DNA of 64,000 nucleotides from Azoarcus sp. (GTDB lineage Bacteria; Pseudomonadota; Gammaproteobacteria; Burkholderiales; Rhodocyclaceae). Position numbers and translations under genes: made by a program. The stretch spans positions 1 through 64,000 of the forward strand of contig JAISPJ010000033.1 of assembly GCA_031274995.1 (NCBI GenBank). Reading direction: 5' to 3'. The notes under the pieces are model-generated. The model ran no database searches. It was not told where the DNA came from and saw only the letters and a program-made list of their open reading frames with translations. Of the stretch, positions 53,521 through 64,000 are shown in pieces. The first letter of the stretch is position 1; the number at the start of each line of letters is the position of its first letter.

Positions 53521-55392
53521 TTACTGGCTGCTGCTTGCCTTTTCCTCGTTCACGGACGGAGCGGAGGGCGGTGAACCGCTCCAGGGCGCGACCTTGAAAA
53601 GAAGCAGCATGCCCGGAATGCCAAGGAAAAAACAGAACCAGAAAAAATACAGCCATCCACCCATGCCTTCCACCAGCCATCCGGCGGTTGCGCTGATGAG
53701 GGTTCGCGGCAAGGCCATCAGGCTGGTAAAGAGCGCAAGTTGGGTGGCGGTGTAGGCAGGGTGGGTCGTGCGCGCCATGAAGGCGACAAAAGCGGCGCTT
53801 CCAAGCCCGACCCCCAGGGCTTCAAAACCAATGACCAGTGCCAACGCAAAAAGCGCCCAAAAGTCCGTTTTGATTTGTCCCCTGATCCATTCAATCAGGC
53901 CATTCATGCCCATGGTGTACAGTTTGTCGGCGAAGGCTTCGCGGTAGCTTTCCGGCAAGCTCTGTCCGTCTGCGACGATATCGAACACTTTCCAGCCTTG
54001 TTCCGTTTTTTCCAGCAAAAAATTGACTGCAATGGTTTGTGCATCCCCCTGATGTATCACGGTACTGACTGTCGCCTCTTGGGCGTCGGGCGCGGTGGCC
54101 GACGGTTTTGTTTTGGCGGTCCAGTCGCAATGCCGGAAGATCGAACCGGCCCAGTCGCGCACGAGCAGGGCATGGAAGGCAGCGGTGAAATTCTTTCGCT
54201 GTTCCCTGGAAGCTTCTTTCCAACTGGCGCCCGCCGCCAGACCGGCCATACGGTCGAAATTGAAGTAACGCCGCAGCGAGTTATCAAGCAGCGTGTGCGC
54301 ATTTTTCGCGTTGTCCGTCAAAATCGCCCGGTTGGCGCATACATTGGCAAATACATCGCTGGTGACGGCCTGCACGAACGCTTCGGGCGGTATTCCGGCG
54401 TGATCCCTGGGCGCGACGAACGGAGGCCCTGTCCAGGCCAAGGCAGCGAAGCCGAGGATGCTGATGAGCTGTACCACGCCGAACAGCCATAGGGCGCGGT
54501 TGATGCCCAGCCGGATCATCCAGAGGCCACCGAGAATCCCGCCGGCCACCGAAGCCCATAGCCCCGCGTTCTTGGCGACGATACCGATCTCGGTCATGCT
54601 GAAACCGATGTCCAGATAAAACGGCGTGGCAAGCGCCGTGCACAGCGAGTCGCCCAGTTTGTACAAAAAGAGGAAAGCCAGCACCAGCAACGCCGACTTC
54701 ACGCCGTGACGGCTGAAGAATTCGCTGAAAGGCTCAACCACCGCGGCGCGCAAGGTACGCGGCGTTCCCTTCGCCACGGCAGGTTCCCTGATAAGCAGAG
54801 TCATGGCGAGGCCTGGAAGCATGAAGGCCGCAGTGATTGCAAATACCCATCCCCACGGTATTTTGTCGGCCAGAATGAGCGACAGGGAACCAGGAATCAG
54901 ACCCGCGATGCGATAGGCATTGACGTGAATGGCGTTGCCAAGCCCCAATTCTTCATCCGGCAGGATTTCCCGGCGAAAAGCATCGAGCGCGATGTCCTGC
55001 GTTGCCGAGAGAAAAGCGATCACGCTGGCCAGAATGAATGCCAGCCAAGGGAAACCCTGGCTGGATATGCTGGTCTGCCCCAGCCAGGCGATGGCGGCAA
55101 GCAGCCCGGTCTGTGTCACAAACATCCAACTGCGCCGGCGTCCCAGCCAAGACACGATGTTGTAACGGTCGAGCAACGGCGCCCACAGGAACTTCCAGGT
55201 AAAAGGGAACTGCGCCAAGGTGAACACGCCGATTACTGTCAGCGGCACGTTTCCATTCTTCAACCATGCCGGTACCAGGTTGAGCAACAGGTAGAGCGGC
55301 AGGCCGGAAGAAAACCCGGTAAAGATGCAGATCAGCATCCGGCGATTGAAGATGGCACGTCGCCAATCAGGAGAGGAAGTCGTCTGGGGCAC
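53521..55392 (-). CDS. AmpG-type MFS permease with an embedded MlaC-like domain
   Basis: This 623-residue protein is an AmpG muropeptide permease relative in residues ~15-325 and ~510-610, with IFTGFSSGLPLYLLLNLVPAWLK and FLSATQDIALDAFRRE as markers. Between them lies an inserted block of ~170 residues (~335-505) that is not part of AmpG. It has RMAGLAAGASWKEASREQR and WKVFDIVADGQSLPESYREAF, which are hallmarks of MlaC/Ttg2D periplasmic phospholipid-binding proteins. AmpG relatives are usually 420-490 residues, so the extra length equals one MlaC domain. The domain should face the periplasm for lipid binding; topology must be checked. Possible roles include linking wall recycling with lipid transport. 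The ORF is uninterrupted. Confidence 0.88.
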   Translation of the reverse strand: MPQTTSSPDWRRAIFNRRMLICIFTGFSSGLPLYLLLNLVPAWLKNGNVPLTVIGVFTLAQFPFTWKFLWAPLLDRYNIVSWLGRRRSWMFVTQTGLLAAIAWLGQTSISSQGFPWLAFILASVIAFLSATQDIALDAFRREILPDEELGLGNAIHVNAYRIAGLIPGSLSLILADKIPWGWVFAITAAFMLPGLAMTLLIREPAVAKGTPRTLRAAVVEPFSEFFSRHGVKSALLVLAFLFLYKLGDSLCTALATPFYLDIGFSMTEIGIVAKNAGLWASVAGGILGGLWMIRLGINRALWLFGVVQLISILGFAALAWTGPPFVAPRDHAGIPPEAFVQAVTSDVFANVCANRAILTDNAKNAHTLLDNSLRRYFNFDRMAGLAAGASWKEASREQRKNFTAAFHALLVRDWAGSIFRHCDWTAKTKPSATAPDAQEATVSTVIHQGDAQTIAVNFLLEKTEQGWKVFDIVADGQSLPESYREAFADKLYTMGMNGLIEWIRGQIKTDFWALFALALVIGFEALGVGLGSAAFVAFMARTTHPAYTATQLALFTSLMALPRTLISATAGWLVEGMGGWLYFFWFCFFLGIPGMLLLFKVAPWSGSPPSAPSVNEEKASSSQ

Positions 55393-55662
55393 GAGGGTCG
55401 TCCGGTAAAATTTGTCGGATTATCCCAGATGAAACAGGGAAGGGGGAGGCGATTTCGCAGCGGAAACCGACTGTGGATAAGTTGGCGGTGGGCGGGAAAA
55501 GCGGGTAAAATTCGGTGCAAGTTTGGCCGAAGCCGCGCTTCGGCACTTCAGATGTTTTCCCGGATCTGGCCGTAAGGCCGTGTGTTTGCCGCCCGGAGTC
55601 CCGGAGTGGCGCGTATTTGTATCTCTTTGAACGCCGTGCCCCAAACGCAAACCGTCCCCTCC
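55393..55662. promoter_or_regulatory. dnaA upstream region with one DnaA box
   Basis: TGTGGATAA at 55472-55480 is a perfect inverse DnaA box; TTATCCCAG at about 55420 is a two-mismatch version. This is expected for dnaA autoregulation or a modest origin. The usual rpmH-rnpA neighbours upstream of dnaA are not here; the AmpG-like gene lies there instead. Confidence 0.55.
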
Positions 55663-57126
55663 ATGCAACAGGAATTCTGGCCCTACTGTTTGGCGCGCCT
55701 TGAACAGGAATTGCCTGCGCAGCAGTTCAATACCTGGATCAAGCCGCTGCCTGTCGAATATGTCGACGATGGCGGCGGCGGCAGCCCCGGCCTGACGCTG
55801 ATGGCTCCCAACCACTTTGTCCTGCAATGGGTGCGCGAGCGTTACCTGCGCCGGATCGGTGAACTGGGCGAGGAATTCTACGGCGTGCCCCTGCGGCTCG
55901 GCCTGCAACTGTCCTCTGCGTCGGTCGCTCTTGTGGTGCCGGTTGCCTCTTCTTCCGCTGCGCCGCCTCCTGCCACGGATGGCGACACGGCAGCGGGCAA
56001 GAATCCTTCCCGGTCATCCGCTCCCGTCGCGCACAAGATACCGCCCGCGCCCGAAGACGCCGCCAAAACGGCACCGGGCGCGACGGGCATCGAACTCGCT
56101 TACGAAAAAACCCGCCTCAATCCCGACTTCACCTTCGAGACCCTCGTTACTGGCCGCGCCAACGACCTGGCCCGTGCCGCCGCGATGCAGGTTGCCCAGA
56201 ATCCCGGCACTTCCTATAACCCGCTTTTCATTTATGGCGGCGTCGGCCTGGGCAAGACACACCTTGTGCACGCCATCGGCAATGCCGTGTTCCGGCTCAA
56301 CCCGCGTGCGGTGGTGCGTTACGTGCATTCCGAGGATTTTGGCTCCGATGTTGTGCGCGCCTACCAGCAAAAGAGCTTCGATGCCCTCAAACGCTACTAC
56401 CGCTCGCTCGACCTTCTTATCATCGACGACATCCAGTTCTTCCGTACCAAGGAACGGACGAAAGAAGAATTTTTCCATGCCTTCAATGCGCTGACCGAAG
56501 CGAAAAAGCAGATCATCATCACCTGCGACACCTATCCCAAGGATATACAAGGGCTTGAAGACCGTCTCATCTCGCGCTTCGACTGGGGGCTGACGGTTCA
56601 GATCGAGGCGCCCGAACTGGAAATGCGTGTCGCCATCCTGCAAAAGAAGGCCGAGGCGCTACAGGTCCAACTCGATGGCGATGTGGCTTTTCTGATTGCC
56701 AAGAACCTGCGCTCGAACGTGCGCGAACTCGAAGGCGCACTCAACAAGGTCGTGGCCTACGCGCGTTTCCACAAACGCAACATCTCGCTCGACCTCGCCC
56801 GCGAGGCGCTCAAGGACTTGCTCAATGCCTACAATCGCCAACTGTCGATTGAGCACATCCAGAAAACCGTCGCCGATTATTACAAGATCAAGACCAACGA
56901 CATGCATTCCAGGAAACGCACCCGCCTCATCGCTCGTCCGCGCCAAGTGGCCATGTGGCTGGCCAAGGAACTGACCGCCATGTCCCTGCCGGCGATTGGC
57001 GAGGCGTTCGGCGGGCGCGACCACACCACGGTCCTGCACGCCTGCCGCACGGTGGTTGACCTGCGCCAGCGTGACCAGCAACTCAACCACGATGTTCATG
57101 TGCTCACTCAGGTTCTGCGGGGTTGA
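55663..57126 (+). CDS. dnaA: chromosomal replication initiator DnaA
   Basis: This 487-residue protein has domain I at the N-terminus (FWPYCLARLEQELPAQQFNTWIKPL), a low-complexity domain II (Pro/Ala/Ser-rich) and an AAA+ domain (NPLFIYGGVGLGKTHLVHA; LIIDDIQFF). Domain IV carries the DnaA-box motif (GRDHTTVLHACRTV). It binds DnaA boxes and melts the origin. The ATG at 55663 is chosen over the 27-codon longer track start. It is followed by dnaN and gyrB, the classical order. Confidence 0.97.
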   Translation: MQQEFWPYCLARLEQELPAQQFNTWIKPLPVEYVDDGGGGSPGLTLMAPNHFVLQWVRERYLRRIGELGEEFYGVPLRLGLQLSSASVALVVPVASSSAAPPPATDGDTAAGKNPSRSSAPVAHKIPPAPEDAAKTAPGATGIELAYEKTRLNPDFTFETLVTGRANDLARAAAMQVAQNPGTSYNPLFIYGGVGLGKTHLVHAIGNAVFRLNPRAVVRYVHSEDFGSDVVRAYQQKSFDALKRYYRSLDLLIIDDIQFFRTKERTKEEFFHAFNALTEAKKQIIITCDTYPKDIQGLEDRLISRFDWGLTVQIEAPELEMRVAILQKKAEALQVQLDGDVAFLIAKNLRSNVRELEGALNKVVAYARFHKRNISLDLAREALKDLLNAYNRQLSIEHIQKTVADYYKIKTNDMHSRKRTRLIARPRQVAMWLAKELTAMSLPAIGEAFGGRDHTTVLHACRTVVDLRQRDQQLNHDVHVLTQVLRG

Positions 57127-57186
57127 GCCATCTTGACCCCGATTTTTCTCTGCCCTTGTCCTCATTCAACTTGAATCGGATCGACC

Positions 57187-60910
<3,724 letters not shown>

Positions 60911-60937
60911 AACCTTCAAGGGCAACCACTGGCCGGA

Positions 60938-61294
60938 TCATTCCTGCTCCACTTCCCGGTTCGTCCGCCAGTTTTCCATGACTGCCTTGAACTGTTCCTC
61001 GTAGCCCAGTACGTCGGGATATACGCGGACGCGGGCGATCATGCCGAAGACAATTTGCATGTCGGCCACGATCACGGCGTCGATCGCCCACAGGTTGGTA
61101 ATGTCGAAATGGCCACAGTTCACGGAATCCCACCAGGACAGCAGAAAGTCCGCGACGATCATGCTTTGGTGGGTGCTGCCCTGGGACATGCTTCCACCGG
61201 GATCATTCGCGCAGGCGATCGCAATCAGCCGTTCAAGCGCCGCGATCTCTTCCGGCCGCATACTGGGGACTTCCGGCGTGATGATGGTTTCCAT
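60938..61294 (-). CDS. DUF7673-like small protein
   Basis: This 118-residue cytoplasmic protein matches my recollection of DUF7673 proteins: ALERLIAIACANDPGG, VADFLLSWWDSVNCGHFDITNLWAIDAVIVADMQIVFGMIARV and YPDVLGYEEQFKAVMENWR. These are small proteins of unknown role, often near mobile or housekeeping genes. The ATG at 61294 is preceded by AAGGAG eight bases upstream and replaces the track's start at 61318. It lies 33 bp downstream of lysS on the same strand. Confidence 0.7.
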   Translation of the reverse strand: METIITPEVPSMRPEEIAALERLIAIACANDPGGSMSQGSTHQSMIVADFLLSWWDSVNCGHFDITNLWAIDAVIVADMQIVFGMIARVRVYPDVLGYEEQFKAVMENWRTNREVEQE

Positions 61295-61327
61295 GGTGTG
61301 ATCTCCTTGTTTTATCAATCACCGTAA

Positions 61328-62827
61328 TCATTCGGCGCGCATTTGCGGGAACAGGATGACATCGCGGATCGCGGGGCTGTCGGTGAGCAACATCGCCAGA
61401 CGGTCGATGCCGATGCCACAGCCGCCGGCGGGAGGCATGCCGATTTCGAGCGCGCGGATGTAGTCGGCGTCGTAGTACATCGCTTCTTCGTCGCCCGCAT
61501 CCCTGGCCGTCGCTTGGGTACGGAAGCGGGCGGCCTGGTCTTCAGGGTCGTTGAGTTCGGAAAATCCGTTGGCAATTTCGCGACCGGCGATGAACAATTC
61601 GAAGCGTTCGGTGATCTCGGGGTTACCGCCGGAGGCGCGGGCCAGCGGCGAGACTTCGACCGGATAGTCGATGATAAAAGTGGGGTCCCACAATTCGGCT
61701 TCCGTCGAGGCTTCAAAAAGCTGGAGTTGCAGGCTGCCCAGGCCGCCGGGTTTGGCCTTTTCGCCGAAGTCCTGGATTTTCTGCGTGAGCCAGGCGGGAT
61801 CGGCAAGCTGCGCTTCGGAAAAACCGGGATGGACTTTGCGGATCGCGCCCGTGATGGTGAGGCGGACGAAGGAGGCGGAGAAATCGAGCGTGCGCCCTTG
61901 GTAGACGAAAGTTTCAGCGCCGAGCGCCTCACGCGCGGACAGACGGATCAGTCCCTCTGTGAAGTCCATCAGCGTGCGGTAGTTCGCGTAGGCTTCGTAG
62001 AACTCCATCATGGTGAACTCGGGGTTGTGCCGTGGCGATAAACCTTCGTTCCTGAAATTGCGGTTGATCTCGAAGACTTTCTCGAAACCGCCCACGACAA
62101 GCCGCTTGAGGTAAAGCTCGGGCGCGACGCGCAGGTAGAGCGCCATGTCGAGGGCGTTGTGATGGGTCACGAAGGGTTTGGCGGCGGCTCCGCCCGGAAT
62201 GGGATGCATCATGGGTGTTTCGACTTCGAGGAAGCCGTGGCCGCACATGTAATTGCGGATCGACTGCACCAACCGGCTGCGGGCAACGAAGGTGAAACGC
62301 GACTCTTCGCTCATGATGAGGTCGATATAGCGTTGCCGGTATCTGGATTCAGTGTCGGTGAGGCCGTGAAATTTGTCGGGCAGGGGACGCAGGCTCTTGG
62401 TGAGCAGGCGCAGCGTTTCGGCCTTGACGGTCAACTCGCCCGTCTTGGTCTTGAACAACGTGCCGACGCAGCCGACGATATCGCCAATGTCCCAGCGTTT
62501 GAAGTCGGCATAGACTTCGTCGCCGAGCATGTCGCGCCCCACGTAAAGCTGGATTTTTCCGGACAAATCCTGAATGGTGACGAAGCTCGCCTTGCCCATG
62601 ACGCGCTTGAGCATGATCCGCCCGGCAACCTTGACTTCGACCGGGATTGCTTCCAGCGCCCCGGTGTCTTTGTCCGCATACAACTCATCGAGCTTGCCGG
62701 CGGTGTTTTCGCGTGCAAAGTCGTTCGGAAACGCCCGCCCGGTGGTTCGCCATTGAGCCAGTTTCTCCCGGCGCTCGGCGATGATGTGATTTTCGTCAGG
62801 AGAGGCAGAGGCGTTGAGATCGGCCAT
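61328..62827 (-). CDS. lysS: lysyl-tRNA synthetase (class II)
   Basis: This 499-residue enzyme has an N-terminal OB fold ([32 protein letters not shown]). Class II motifs are [50 protein letters not shown] and the final [13 protein letters not shown]. It charges tRNA-Lys. The start MADLNAS at 62827 is the family start; the track's ORF is 33 residues longer and has no support. Confidence 0.97.
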   Translation of the reverse strand: MADLNASASPDENHIIAERREKLAQWRTTGRAFPNDFARENTAGKLDELYADKDTGALEAIPVEVKVAGRIMLKRVMGKASFVTIQDLSGKIQLYVGRDMLGDEVYADFKRWDIGDIVGCVGTLFKTKTGELTVKAETLRLLTKSLRPLPDKFHGLTDTESRYRQRYIDLIMSEESRFTFVARSRLVQSIRNYMCGHGFLEVETPMMHPIPGGAAAKPFVTHHNALDMALYLRVAPELYLKRLVVGGFEKVFEINRNFRNEGLSPRHNPEFTMMEFYEAYANYRTLMDFTEGLIRLSAREALGAETFVYQGRTLDFSASFVRLTITGAIRKVHPGFSEAQLADPAWLTQKIQDFGEKAKPGGLGSLQLQLFEASTEAELWDPTFIIDYPVEVSPLARASGGNPEITERFELFIAGREIANGFSELNDPEDQAARFRTQATARDAGDEEAMYYDADYIRALEIGMPPAGGCGIGIDRLAMLLTDSPAIRDVILFPQMRAE

Positions 62828-63108
62828 GATTTGTCGCATGAAGAAAATCATGATTGTCGCAGGCATGAACGCCCGGAGCAAATCAGGCCGCGCAAAACCC
62901 GGCTTGACCACCGGTCTCGTCGGCACGGATAAACCATGTTATCTTTATAAGCCCGTAGGTTGTATCTTGGGTTGTATCCTGTTCCTGTAATAGAGCATCG
63001 TCGGTGCGCTGGTTTTATGCCGTGTACGACGTACGGCAGAGCCTCAAAAGAAGGAAGGCCCGTATTTAAGTATTTACTTTATTTTTGCGCTATATATAGG
63101 GGATGAAA

Positions 63109-64000
63109 ATGGGTATCGCGAATGCCTTTGGGTGGGTTGGGGGTGCGTTGGGGCGGCTCTTCGGTGTGAAGGTGGCGGCTGCCGCCCGTTCGCGAAAAAC
63201 ATCGTCCGGGTCGATGATCGAACCGGTTCTGCTGGATTTGCAAAATTGCATGGAGCAGCCGAGGCTGTTCCATGAGTTTCATTTCTCCGGAAGGGCGACG
63301 CGCTACGTCATGAACGAGTCGCTGTGGCGCGATTTCGAGGTGTTTTATCGTGCGCCGCAGGCTTTGTCGTGGTGGTTGATTACCGGGAAGGCGGGGTCGG
63401 GCAAAAGCCGCGCGGCGCTCGAATTTTGCAGGGCGCTGGAAACGGGCAAGGCCGAGTTCCGCTTCCCGGCCGAATCCGCCGCCGAGCCTGTCGAGGTCAA
63501 ACCGCTTTCGGGTGAGGATTTCTCAAACTGGAAAACCGGGTTCCTGGATCTTATGGGAACGCCTTTTTCAACCTGGAAAGACTGGAAACCCGAGCAGCAC
63601 ACTTTGCTGGTATTCGACCGGGCGACCAGGCACTACAACGATAGCTCCCGTTTCTGCACGGGATGGCAGAACGGCGAAGATGTTCGGCATCGTTTCAATG
63701 CCGCCGAAATCATCAGGCTTCTCGCCGATAAGGCGAAACAGGGCGATTTCGGCCCGTTCCGTGTGCGCTTGCTGCTGCTGGAGCGGGAACACCGGCAGGA
63801 GGGCTGGGATTGGTACAGGGATTTGTCCCTGGATCCGTCTTCACGTTTCAGGGAAGAGCCAACGCTGCTGCCGCCCATGACACCGGAAGGACTGTTTGGG
63901 ATTGCGCAGGATGTATGGAAAAACGTCGGGTGGGAGGGTTCGGGCGCAGCCTGTACAACTTCTGATGCTTTCCTGGACAAACTGTGTTCTGTGGATAGTG
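63109..64000 (+). CDS. P-loop NTPase, 5' part only (runs off the window)
   Basis: I read an uninterrupted frame from 63103 through the end of the window, missing from the track because it has no stop. ATG 63109 has AGGGG six bases upstream; ATG 63103 is also in frame. The start GWVGGALGRLFGVKV is hydrophobic. Near residue 90 comes WWLITGKAGSGKSRAALEF, a Walker A motif, then HTLLVFDRA (Walker-B-like). The rest has repeats of aromatic and acidic patches but no family I recognise. A STAND-like or defence-type NTPase is possible but unproven. Downstream sequence is needed. Confidence 0.75.
   Translation, partial: MGIANAFGWVGGALGRLFGVKVAAAARSRKTSSGSMIEPVLLDLQNCMEQPRLFHEFHFSGRATRYVMNESLWRDFEVFYRAPQALSWWLITGKAGSGKSRAALEFCRALETGKAEFRFPAESAAEPVEVKPLSGEDFSNWKTGFLDLMGTPFSTWKDWKPEQHTLLVFDRATRHYNDSSRFCTGWQNGEDVRHRFNAAEIIRLLADKAKQGDFGPFRVRLLLLEREHRQEGWDWYRDLSLDPSSRFREEPTLLPPMTPEGLFGIAQDVWKNVGWEGSGAACTTSDAFLDKLCSVDS

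Noticed and set aside
55582-55662. 27-codon longer DnaA start
   Set aside because: The conserved domain I begins at MQQEFW; the extension lies in the dnaA leader.

Overview
This window looks like chromosomal DNA of a betaproteobacterium, possibly Rhodocyclaceae- or Nitrosomonadales-like. No genus can be assigned from the sequence alone. The basis is high-GC coding with almost no spacing, class I fumarase, the PHP-YciO-M50-ScpA-ScpB-RluB block, the MoxR-DUF58-TgpA block, a PEP-CTERM sorting tail at the left edge, and flhB-flhA in class II flagellar order. I count about 50 protein genes, three tRNAs, three toxin-antitoxin or toxin-like loci, and several repeats. No rRNA operon or CRISPR array was seen.

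Layout. 1-1289: a broken PEP-CTERM gene end, a 24-bp perfect terminal inverted repeat element, and a DUF559 nuclease gene that runs into the 3' end of flhA. 1185-5600: flagellar export genes flhA/flhB (minus), a DUF192 protein and a macrodomain protein. 5754-7129: an AT-rich orphan gene and a VapBC-type pair. 7402-11141: nitrilase-like hydrolase, TldD and a CorC-type membrane protein. 11276-13614: cytochrome c' opposite a chemoreceptor that carries its own c-type haem motif. 13641-20544: unknown lipoprotein, MoxR/DUF58/transglutaminase operon and MltB. 20632-24053: orphan lipoyl-domain protein, tRNA-Ala and tRNA-Glu, then a decayed mobile island (recombinase tail overlapping tRNA-Glu, HigBA, phage lysozyme, duplicated small-peptide loci) around tRNA-Asp.

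24272-31341 is the most coherent uncharacterised accessory region. Five minus-strand genes with overlapping or near-overlapping stops and starts encode two SMR/ArnEF-like membrane proteins, a DegT-type aminotransferase, a FemAB/GNAT-like acyltransferase and an arginase-fold hydrolase. They are followed upstream by an alpha/beta hydrolase, a class III aminotransferase and a HAD-IB phosphatase. Together these could make and move an amino-modified small molecule or lipid. The product is unknown.

31479-48280 is mostly housekeeping: MipA, ComEA-like, MBL-fold protein, ClC transporter, RlmJ, ArgH, a kinase fused to a cyclic-nucleotide-binding domain, isoprenylcysteine-type methyltransferase, fumarase, PHP/YciO/M50/ScpAB/RluB, WG-repeat protein and HemE. 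48281-62827 carries replication and core genes: PriA, Can, SMUG-like uracil-DNA glycosylase, an unusual AmpG permease with an embedded MlaC-like domain, DnaA, DnaN, GyrB, a DUF7673-like protein and LysS. Two stretches hold DnaA boxes: hemE-priA (two consensus boxes plus an AT-rich tract) and the region just before dnaA (one box). 63109 to the end is a P-loop NTPase gene that runs off the window and is absent from the supplied ORF track.
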